Shown here: positions 1 to 5,131 of the stretch, one piece after another
How the letters are laid out: each line of letters begins with the position of its first letter
How positions within the stretch are numbered: position 1 is the stretch's first letter
Origin: Acidobacteriaceae bacterium
GTDB taxonomy: Bacteria; Acidobacteriota; Terriglobia; Bryobacterales; Bryobacteraceae
Length of the DNA stretch: 5,131 nt
Assembly: GCA_019246575.1 (NCBI GenBank)
Contig: JAFAQG010000777.1
Location: 1-5,131 of the forward strand
Direction: 5' to 3'
Made by a program: the position numbers and the translations under genes
Notes under the pieces: model-generated
The model's input: the letters and a program-made list of their open reading frames with translations, nothing else
What the model was told of the DNA's origin: nothing
The model's database searches: none

Positions 1-57
1 AACGCCCGGACTAGTACTCGTAGATCGGAATTCCAGGATTCGCTGTCGCCCACGATA

Positions 58-86
58 CTGTCGCGGTTCGCGAATGGCCGTATAAT
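58..86 (+). promoter_or_regulatory. Candidate sigma-70-type promoter for the PEP-CTERM gene
   Basis: A perfect TATAAT sits at 81-86, 27 bases before the ATG at 114. At 17-base spacing the -35 position (58-63) reads CTGTCG, which matches TTGACA at only three of six bases, so the upstream half is weak. Transcription would begin near 93, leaving a leader of about 20 bases that still contains the GAAGGA ribosome-binding site at 103-108. The box and spacing are seen directly; promoter activity is inferred. Rest of 1-113: no coding sequence convinces me, and the short open frame ending with TAA at 83-85 has no recognisable protein character. Confidence 0.45.
61..73. repeat. Short palindrome in the promoter spacer, possible operator
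   Basis: TCGCG (61-65) and CGCGA (69-73) form a perfect 5-base inverted repeat around GTT. It lies between the putative -35 and -10 positions, where a bound repressor would block RNA polymerase. Five-base arms can occur by chance in GC-rich DNA, and no matching copy was noticed elsewhere in the window, so a regulatory role is only a possibility. Confidence 0.25.
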
Positions 87-113
87 CCGGAGGAAATTCT
101 GCGAAGGACATCT

Positions 114-1220
114 ATGCGCTTGCGTTTCCGAACCGTCGCCCTGCTCATCGCCTCTCAGGCACCGCTGCTACTTGCCAGCTCTTACACGCAGATTAACCTC
201 GTGTCCGATCTGCCAGGGATGGCGGCAAATACGGACCCGAATCTCAAGGATGCCTGGGGCATGTCCTTCAGTACGACAAGTCCCATTTGGGTATCGGACC
301 GGTTTTCAGGCGTTTCTACGCTCTACAATGGGCTGGGCGTCGCTAACAGTCTCGTCGTCACTGTGCCTCCCGGTACTCCGGCCACAGGACCGACGGGCCA
401 AGTCTTCGCGGGCGGAACAACCTTCCGTTTGAATGGCAGCCCGGTGAATTTCATCTTCGACACGTTAGGCGGAACCATCGATGCCTGGAACGGCGGCGCT
501 TCCGCAACTGTGGTTGCCGCTCGTGAGGGCGCAAACTATACCGGTCTGGCCCTGGCGAATAACACGTTGTACGCCTCGAATTTCTCTGATGGCGGCGGAA
601 TCGACGTTTATGACTCGAATTTCCTTCCAACAACGCTCGCCGGGAACTTCAGAGATCCGAATCTTCCTGCCGGATACGCACCGTACAACATTCAGCTTGT
701 GAACGGCCGACTGTACGTGGAGTTTGCGAAGGTCACTCCTGGGTTGCCGATCTCTCTTCCAGGCGGGGGTGGTTACGTGGACATCTTCGATACGGAGGGT
801 AACTTCGTGCAACGACTCGCATCGAATGGGCCGCTCGATGCTCCATGGGGCATTACGCTGGCGCCATCGGGATTTGGCTCCTTCGGGAACGACATTCTCG
901 TTGGCAACTTCGGCAACGGGGAAATCAATGCCTTCGATCCGACCACGGGTGCATCCTTGGGAACACTGACGGATACAAATGGGCGTCCCATTGCCATCGA
1001 CGGGCTTTGGGCAATCGCTTTCGATCTGCCGAATGGCGCGCCTGGAGCGTTGAACCCGGACGACCTGTTCTTTGCCGCCGGGCCAAACCAAGGGAATGAC
1101 GGGTTGTTCGGGAAGATCGACGTTGCGGTACCTGAGCCCGCGGGCTGGGGGCTCGGCTTGGCTGGCATCCTGGCCTCAGCCGCCTTCCTGCGCCTGTGCC
1201 GCAGGCGGTACTCCGTTTAG
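114..1220 (+). CDS. TIGR03118 family protein with PEP-CTERM sorting signal
   Basis: This is a 368-residue exported protein of unknown biochemical function. Residues 1-22 form a signal peptide (Arg-rich start, hydrophobic core, cleavage likely around LLAS/S). The mature part opens with the family's hallmark, YTQINLVSD...DPNL.DAWGMSFS.TSPIWVSD (about 24-62). It continues with repeated Gly/Asn-rich, beta-rich segments, including DAPWG at 242-246 and GNDILVGNFGNGEINAFD shortly after, and closes near 319-335 with FFAAGPNQGNDGLFGKI. The pattern suggests a propeller-like fold, which is my inference. The C terminus is a complete PEP-CTERM tail: VPEP at 339-342, a hydrophobic helix at about 343-359, then RLCRRR at 360-365. 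In this system an exosortase is thought to recognise and process the tail during export to the envelope or extracellular matrix. The ATG at 114 has GAAGGA at 103-108, five bases away; a second purine run, GGAGGA (89-94), is too distant. The family call is confident; its role is unknown. Confidence 0.92.
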   Translation: MRLRFRTVALLIASQAPLLLASSYTQINLVSDLPGMAANTDPNLKDAWGMSFSTTSPIWVSDRFSGVSTLYNGLGVANSLVVTVPPGTPATGPTGQVFAGGTTFRLNGSPVNFIFDTLGGTIDAWNGGASATVVAAREGANYTGLALANNTLYASNFSDGGGIDVYDSNFLPTTLAGNFRDPNLPAGYAPYNIQLVNGRLYVEFAKVTPGLPISLPGGGGYVDIFDTEGNFVQRLASNGPLDAPWGITLAPSGFGSFGNDILVGNFGNGEINAFDPTTGASLGTLTDTNGRPIAIDGLWAIAFDLPNGAPGALNPDDLFFAAGPNQGNDGLFGKIDVAVPEPAGWGLGLAGILASAAFLRLCRRRYSV

Positions 1221-1227
1221 CGAACAA

Positions 1228-1240
1228 AAGGAGAAACATG
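1228..1240 (+). promoter_or_regulatory. Strong orphan ribosome-binding site and ATG, out of frame with the next gene
   Basis: AAGGAG (1228-1233) is followed after four bases by ATG at 1238-1240, an excellent initiation signal just after the PEP-CTERM stop codon. That ATG opens a 70-codon frame ending with TGA at 1448-1450, in a different frame from the 126-residue gene that it overlaps. The encoded peptide is rich in Arg, Cys and Pro and looks like an out-of-frame shadow, so I do not call it a gene. The site may load ribosomes that then reach the start at 1278, may encode a short leader, or may be accidental. Confidence 0.4.
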
Positions 1241-1267
1241 GGTCCGCAGACGACCGTCCACTTGAGT

Positions 1268-1272
1268 GGAGG
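1268..1272 (+). promoter_or_regulatory. GGAGG ribosome-binding site that sets the start at 1278
   Basis: GGAGG lies five bases before the ATG at 1278, ideal spacing. The alternative GTG start at 1266 overlaps this motif and has no comparable site at the right distance. A TGA at 1263-1265 in the same frame rules out any start further upstream. The ATG at 1278 is therefore preferred over the four-residue-longer GTG version. Confidence 0.7.
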
Positions 1273-1277
1273 ATCGA

Positions 1278-1658
1278 ATGGCTGTCGAAGACCTGCGCCG
1301 AAGCGCGATGATGTCCCATCTGCTCGATGCACTCGAGCGAGGCGAGGACATCGGCCACTACGGACGGCTTGTGTTTGTAATGGTGGCGCGCTATTTTCTA
1401 TCCGAGGACGACCTCGTCGAATGGTTGGTGAAGGATGCAGATTGCGATGAACAGAAGGCGCGGCAGATTATCAAGCAAGTTGAAGCGCATGGCTACAACC
1501 CGCCGAAAAGGGATCGCATTTTGGATTGGATGGATGAGCAGGATTTCCCGATCTGTCAGAGTGCGGACGACAAGAACGCCTGCAACGTATACAAGTCACT
1601 GAAGTTCCCGCCCGAAGTGTACGAAAAAATCGCGTCCTACTACGACACGGCGCATTGA
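1278..1658 (+). CDS. Conserved-looking small protein of unknown function (126 aa)
   Basis: This is a 126-residue soluble protein that I cannot assign to a named family. It has no signal peptide and no membrane segment. The sequence is strongly charged and predicted mostly helical: a helix around 4-21 (EDLRRSAMMSHLLDALERG), an IGHYGRLVFVMVARYFL segment (25-41), an acidic stretch SEDDLVEWLVKD (42-53), and a helix at 57-71. A loop YNPPKRDRIL (73-82) leads into a C-terminal part with FPIC at 90-93, DDKNACNVY at 97-105 and FPPEVYEKI at 110-118. Cysteines at 56, 93 and 102 and several histidines are present, but their spacing does not match a metal site I know. Codon and residue composition look like a real cytoplasmic protein, and I have a general impression of similar hypothetical proteins in acidobacteria. 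It follows the PEP-CTERM gene by 57 bases, so co-transcription is possible. It converges with the hydrolase, with 23 bases between stops. A GTG start at 1266 would add four residues. Confidence 0.8.
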   Translation: MAVEDLRRSAMMSHLLDALERGEDIGHYGRLVFVMVARYFLSEDDLVEWLVKDADCDEQKARQIIKQVEAHGYNPPKRDRILDWMDEQDFPICQSADDKNACNVYKSLKFPPEVYEKIASYYDTAH

Positions 1659-1678
1659 TCGGAAATGGCAGGACGCGA
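1624..1678 (-). terminator. Possible intrinsic terminator for the hydrolase, inside the neighbouring gene
   Basis: Read on the - strand, TCGCGTCCT (1678-1670) is followed by its exact complement AGGACGCGA (1638-1630) and then by six T residues (1629-1624). A 9-base GC-rich stem directly followed by a T run is the layout of a rho-independent terminator. The 31-base spacer is long, but it can form an inner hairpin (1650-1656 with 1664-1669, one bulge, 7-base loop) that stacks against one side of the outer stem. The hydrolase stop codon is only four bases upstream. The left arm and T run overlap the last codons of the convergent 126-residue gene. On the + strand no T run follows, so it would act in one direction only. 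Confidence 0.42.
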
Positions 1679-1681
1679 AAG

Positions 1682-2560
1682 TTACGAGGTGACCGCTGCC
1701 GGTACAGCAAGCTGCGCGCGCAGCCAGTCCACCATCTTGGCTTTGTAGGCGGCTGCGAGTTTCGGATACGATTCCCACCAGCGGATTCCGTGTCCACCGC
1801 GCTTGACGGGGAAAATTTCGCAGTTTGCTCCAGCCTTCCTCATTCGATCGCACATGTCGACGGACTGGCTGAACGGAACCAGCACATCGTCCGTGCCGTG
1901 GATCAAGAGAAATGGCGGAACCCCGGTATGCACGTTGTTGATGGGCGACAACTGAGCGAGCCCGGCGAGCACGAGGCCCTCCCAAGGGGTACCATTCACA
2001 TAGCTGCGGACCGAGGCCGGAACGTAATCGGAAGTTTTGATCAGCGTAACGAGGTCGCTGGGCATGTAAAGCGCGACGACGGCCCTGACGGACGTATCCG
2101 GTCCGCCCCGAAGAGCAGCCATGGCGGCCAGCTGACCGCCCGCCGACTCCCCCACGAGAGCGATTCTGTCGGGATCGATTCTGTACTCGGCGGCATGCGC
2201 CTTAACGAACCGAATGGCCGATTGCACATCGTCAATCGCGACACCAAACTGGGTCATATCGGTCGCGAGACGGTATTTGATGGAAAACCATGCAAAACCG
2301 GCTTCGGAAAGCGGCTCAAAGAGCGGCGCTACATTAATCCTCGGATCTCCCGCAATCCAGCCCCCACCATGCACGATGATCACTGCGGGAGTCTTCCGGC
2401 CACTCTGAGGTAAGGAGATGTCCATCCACAGGTTCTCGTTCCCCACCCGCGCGTATTCGACGTTCCGGAGAATCCGGCAGGGCTGTGCTGCCGCAGCAGT
2501 AATGGAGGGGGAAATGGTAGCCATAGCCAAAAAAGAAAAGGCCACAATTCGGCCGGACAT
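1682..2560 (-). CDS. Secreted alpha/beta-hydrolase, esterase/carboxylesterase type
   Basis: This 292-residue protein belongs to the alpha/beta-hydrolase fold, close to the HGGG-type esterases (hormone-sensitive-lipase-like and BD-FAE-type ester hydrolases). Residues 1-25 look like a signal peptide (MSGRIVAFSFLAMATISPSITAAAA), so it probably acts in the periplasm or outside the cell. The oxyanion-hole motif HGGGW is at 64-68. The nucleophile elbow GESAGG is at 137-142 with Ser139. The catalytic acid is probably Asp225 in HGTDDVLVP (221-229), and the catalytic base is His257 in RGGHG. All three catalytic elements are present in the right order, so the enzyme should be active. Likely substrates are short acyl or aryl esters, including acetyl or feruloyl groups on plant polymers, but the sequence does not settle this. 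ATG at 2560 is the first ATG, GTG or TTG after an in-frame stop; its ribosome-binding site is poor (AGGA lies about 15 bases away). It sits 140 bases downstream of the TonB-dependent receptor on the same strand. Confidence 0.92.
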   Translation of the reverse strand: MSGRIVAFSFLAMATISPSITAAAAQPCRILRNVEYARVGNENLWMDISLPQSGRKTPAVIIVHGGGWIAGDPRINVAPLFEPLSEAGFAWFSIKYRLATDMTQFGVAIDDVQSAIRFVKAHAAEYRIDPDRIALVGESAGGQLAAMAALRGGPDTSVRAVVALYMPSDLVTLIKTSDYVPASVRSYVNGTPWEGLVLAGLAQLSPINNVHTGVPPFLLIHGTDDVLVPFSQSVDMCDRMRKAGANCEIFPVKRGGHGIRWWESYPKLAAAYKAKMVDWLRAQLAVPAAVTS

Positions 2561-2646
2561 GCTGATTGTGTGATGTTCCTGACACGTGGCGCGTTGCGGT
2601 AACTGGGGGACCAGGTACTTACGTTATCGGCGTACAGAGGAATATC

Positions 2647-2670
2647 CCTCGAGGGCCATCAGCCCCGAGG
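2647..2670 (-). terminator. GC-rich hairpin between receptor and hydrolase genes
   Basis: On the - strand CCTCGGGGC (2670-2662) pairs with GCCC plus CGAGG (2656-2653 and 2651-2647), giving nine base pairs with a single bulged T at 2652 and a five-base loop. It begins 30 bases after the receptor stop codon. The following bases (GATATTCCTCT) are only mildly T-rich, so it is a weak or partial terminator, or an mRNA 3'-end stabiliser that could lower hydrolase expression relative to the receptor. The remainder of the 140-base gap shows no convincing promoter for the hydrolase. Confidence 0.4.
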
Positions 2671-2700
2671 TGCGCACGCGAGGACGAGCCTGCTCCGCAA

Positions 2701-5131
2701 TCAGAACCAGACGCGCAAGCCCAACTGCATAAGGCGCGGATCCTGAGCGGAAGTGATGGTCGCGGCATTCGGAACGTTTACGTTCACCACCGGCAGCTCG
2801 AGGTTGGGATGGTTCAACACGTTGAAGACCTCCCAACGCAGTTGCAGCCCGCTCTTCTCGGAGATGTTGAAATTCCTGTCCAGCGCCGTGTTCACGGCAA
2901 TGGAGCCGGGACCATCGAGTATGTTACGTCCTGAGTTACCGAATCGGAATGACCCGGTGGGTACAACCTGAAAAGCGCCGATATCGAACCAGCGATTGGG
3001 TCCGGGGTCCGGAACCGTTCCTTTTGCGATTCGATCCGGCCGGTTGGCCTCGCCCAGGTTTAAATTGACATTATTCACTTGCGGCGTGATCGGCTGCCCA
3101 GTCCTCATAATCCCTGTGCCCGCAAGCTGCCACCCACGGATGAACACATTGCGACGCCAAGGCACAGTCCAGGAGAATGCGATCGTGCCCAAATGACCGA
3201 CGTCCCAGTCGGAACGGCCGCGCTCGCCGTGAAGATTTCGTACGTTCTGCGCTCCGGCGTACCCGCCCGCGCCTGCTCCGTTCAGCTGCGAGGTATCGTC
3301 AATGGACTTGGCATAAGTGTAGGCAACGAAGTAGAAAAAGTCTCGCGCGAAGCGCCGCCGGAATGTGATCGAGCCTGCGTTGTAACTGGAATTCGCGTTG
3401 TAACCGTAGTAATTGATGGTCTGAAAGCCGGGATACGGGTAGGGAAAGTTCGGCGCAGTCGCCGCCGAGCGGAACGGCTGGTTAATGTTGTAATACCGGC
3501 CAAGATGCGTCCCCTTTGAGCCTACGTAGCCGATCTCGATTGCGGACTCGAAGCCGACGCTGCGCTCCACCGTCACGTTCCAGCTTTGCAAATACGGCGT
3601 CTTCCCGTGTATCTCGTTCCCGTTGGCATTGGTAACGTTGCCGCTCAGATTCGGCGGCCCCGGGAAGGGATTGCTCAGGGTCAAATAACTCACGTTATTC
3701 GCATTGCGATTGAAAGTCTGCGAGATTGCAAACGGGAACACGTTCGCTAAATTGTTTCGCATATCGTTCAGCAAGCCCGTGCCATAGTAAATGCCGTAAC
3801 CTCCCCGGACACTTGTCTTTTCGCCACCAAAAGGACGCCAGGCAAGCCCGAAACGCGGAGCGAAGTCCCTGTAATTAGGAAAGACCAAGGATTTCGGTAA
3901 GCCTGCTTGCTTAGCGGTGGTCACTTTCGAAGGATCGGTAAATTGAATATTCGTACCCTGAAGCGTCGCATCGTCGGCCAGCACGAGTTTGCCTAGCTCA
4001 GGTACGAAGTTCGCGTAGCGACCGTACTTGTCGTACATGGGAAGCGGGAGCTCGTATCGTAAGCCCAGGTTCAACGTCAGGCGGCTCGCAATCCGCCAAT
4101 CGTCCTGAGCGAAAGCGCTGAAATTATTCGCGAACATGTAATTCGTGGTGGTGCCGATCTGGTGCGAGGCGGAATCCGGAAGTCCCAGGAGAAAGTCTGC
4201 ATAGGGGTCGTTCGTCCAACGGCCCAAGAAGTTAAACGTTCCGCGATTGTTGTTGTAGTAAGGCTGGAAGAACTGGGTCCGAAGAAAATCGGGGCCCGTC
4301 TTGATCATATGTTTGCCTTTCACGATCGTTAAAGTCTGCGCCCATTCGAAGTTATTCACGGTGAAATGGACTGGGAGATTCGCACCGTTTCCGAGCTTTT
4401 CGTAGTTGGTAATGGTAAACAGCGGAAACCCGATCAGATGCGGGTCGCCGGGGCTGGGCAATCCAAGCAGGGCATTGTAATCCGTGCCTGCTGTGGTCGG
4501 CAGATCGACTTCGTCGGTACGAGAGAACCCCAGGCGCGATTCGCTGATTAGCACGGGACTAAAAAGATGCGTGTAAGTAAGGCCGGTAAGCGTTTGGTGG
4601 CTATTGACGATCTGCCCGAATGTCCCGAGATCGCTGTTATTGAACGGAGCAAGAGAGCTGTTGTAGCGCTTCAGCCAGCGCCATGAGACCGTGTCGTTTT
4701 TTGTGAACGAGTGATCGATTTTGATGACATCCGAATCCCAATTGTTGGGAGCTACTGTGTACGCATAGTAATTGTTCACTTGGCCCGGCCGGTTCGGAAG
4801 AGGAAAATACTGCTCCGCTAACTGAGATACAGGACTTATCCTCGATAGGGGGATTTGGTTCCGCGGAAAGCAACCGGCCGAGCTGGTCTGATCGCAGGCG
4901 CCTTTCAGAAGAGGATCCTTGATGGGACCGAAACCTGTGAAATTGCCCATCCTCTGTGCCGCAGTCGGAACCACCCCGAGCTTCGACGAGCCTTGCTCCT
5001 GGCGCTGGCTTTCCCAACTGAATAAAAAAAAGGTGCGATCTTTGCCGTAATAGACATGAGGTATCGTCACCGGTCCGCTGAGCGTTCCCCCGAACTGATG
5101 CCGGCGCAAGCGGCTGACCGAATCGTCGAAG
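2701..5131 (-). CDS. Oar-like TonB-dependent receptor, N-terminal part beyond the window
   Basis: This is the C-terminal 809 residues of an outer-membrane receptor of the large acidobacterial Oar-like type, which usually has about 1000-1200 residues. The frame stays open to the right edge, reading FDDSVSR ahead of LRRHQFGGTLSGPV, so the TTG at 5109 is an internal Leu codon and the true start is outside. The missing part should carry the signal peptide, a carboxypeptidase-regulatory-like (Ig-like) domain and most of the plug. Counting from the edge, family signatures are: GKDRTFFLFSWESQRQ (about 29-44), VPTAAQRMGNFTGF (54-67), the NQIPLSRISPV segment (about 91-101), YADFLLGL (about 310), SAFAQDDWRIASRLTLNLGLRYE (about 335-357), DFAPRFGLAWRPFGGEKTSVRGGYGIYYG (about 418-447), and the C-terminal strand ending GLRVWF. 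A final aromatic residue is typical of outer-membrane barrels. Cys79 and Cys87 flank a short loop and may form a disulfide. Such proteins are thought to move large substrates such as glycans or peptides across the outer membrane with TonB-ExbBD energy; the substrate here is unknown. The hydrolase lies 140 bases downstream. No internal frameshift is seen. Confidence 0.93.
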   Translation of the reverse strand, partial: FDDSVSRLRRHQFGGTLSGPVTIPHVYYGKDRTFFLFSWESQRQEQGSSKLGVVPTAAQRMGNFTGFGPIKDPLLKGACDQTSSAGCFPRNQIPLSRISPVSQLAEQYFPLPNRPGQVNNYYAYTVAPNNWDSDVIKIDHSFTKNDTVSWRWLKRYNSSLAPFNNSDLGTFGQIVNSHQTLTGLTYTHLFSPVLISESRLGFSRTDEVDLPTTAGTDYNALLGLPSPGDPHLIGFPLFTITNYEKLGNGANLPVHFTVNNFEWAQTLTIVKGKHMIKTGPDFLRTQFFQPYYNNNRGTFNFLGRWTNDPYADFLLGLPDSASHQIGTTTNYMFANNFSAFAQDDWRIASRLTLNLGLRYELPLPMYDKYGRYANFVPELGKLVLADDATLQGTNIQFTDPSKVTTAKQAGLPKSLVFPNYRDFAPRFGLAWRPFGGEKTSVRGGYGIYYGTGLLNDMRNNLANVFPFAISQTFNRNANNVSYLTLSNPFPGPPNLSGNVTNANGNEIHGKTPYLQSWNVTVERSVGFESAIEIGYVGSKGTHLGRYYNINQPFRSAATAPNFPYPYPGFQTINYYGYNANSSYNAGSITFRRRFARDFFYFVAYTYAKSIDDTSQLNGAGAGGYAGAQNVRNLHGERGRSDWDVGHLGTIAFSWTVPWRRNVFIRGWQLAGTGIMRTGQPITPQVNNVNLNLGEANRPDRIAKGTVPDPGPNRWFDIGAFQVVPTGSFRFGNSGRNILDGPGSIAVNTALDRNFNISEKSGLQLRWEVFNVLNHPNLELPVVNVNVPNAATITSAQDPRLMQLGLRVWF

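Noticed and set aside
2..85. Short + strand open frame at the left edge, ending at TAA 83-85, as the tail of an upstream gene
   Set aside because: The 27 or so residues are Arg/Cys-rich with no recognisable character, and the stop lies inside the TATAAT box; evidence is too thin to call a gene.
465..1168. - strand open frames of 208 and 131 codons opposite the PEP-CTERM gene
   Set aside because: They lie wholly antisense to a confidently identified family member, and their translations are Arg/Pro-rich with no domain character.
1191..1207. CGCCTG/CAGGCG hairpin near the end of the PEP-CTERM gene as a terminator
   Set aside because: The stem is only six base pairs, lies within codons for the basic tail, and is not followed by a T run.
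1266..1277. GTG at 1266 as the start of the 126-residue gene
   Set aside because: It overlaps the GGAGG that is ideally spaced for the ATG at 1278 and has no ribosome-binding site of its own at suitable distance.
1655..2413. Long + strand open frame of about 252 codons opposite the hydrolase
   Set aside because: It is the antisense shadow of a gene with signal peptide and full catalytic triad; it starts at TTG, overlaps the end of the preceding gene, and its translation has no recognisable domain.
5107..5109. TTG at 5109 as the start of the TonB-dependent receptor
   Set aside because: The frame continues without a stop to the window edge with family-typical residues (FDDSVSRLRRHQFGG), so the TTG encodes an internal Leu.

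Overview
The window looks like chromosomal DNA from an acidobacterium, most likely of the Solibacter/Bryobacter kind. Three things point there: a very large TonB-dependent receptor of the Oar-like type that is heavily expanded in Acidobacteriota, a PEP-CTERM protein of the TIGR03118 family (known with this tail from Solibacter and other soil bacteria), and a small unrecognised protein of a type I associate with soil acidobacteria. The assignment is by protein style, not by a search.

Layout: positions 1-113 hold no convincing gene but contain a TATAAT box and a short palindrome. Two genes follow on the + strand: a secreted TIGR03118/PEP-CTERM protein (114-1220) and a 126-residue cytoplasmic protein of unknown function (1278-1658). 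They converge on two - strand genes: a secreted alpha/beta-hydrolase (1682-2560) and, upstream of it on the same strand, an Oar-like TonB-dependent receptor (2701 to the right edge) whose N-terminal part lies outside the window. Only 23 bases separate the convergent stop codons. An intrinsic-terminator-like structure for the - strand lies inside the 3' end of the 126-residue gene.

How they may work together: the - strand pair can be read as an envelope uptake/processing set, with an outer-membrane receptor plus an exported esterase-type hydrolase 140 bases downstream. A GC-rich hairpin between them makes strict co-transcription uncertain. The + strand PEP-CTERM protein implies an exosortase elsewhere in the genome. 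Nothing ties the + strand pair functionally to the - strand pair.

No tRNA, rRNA, CRISPR array, insertion sequence or phage gene was recognised. This is mainly an ordinary chromosomal region. The points most worth a second look are the unknown 126-residue protein with its competing upstream start signal, the terminator embedded in a coding region, and the receptor-hydrolase pairing.
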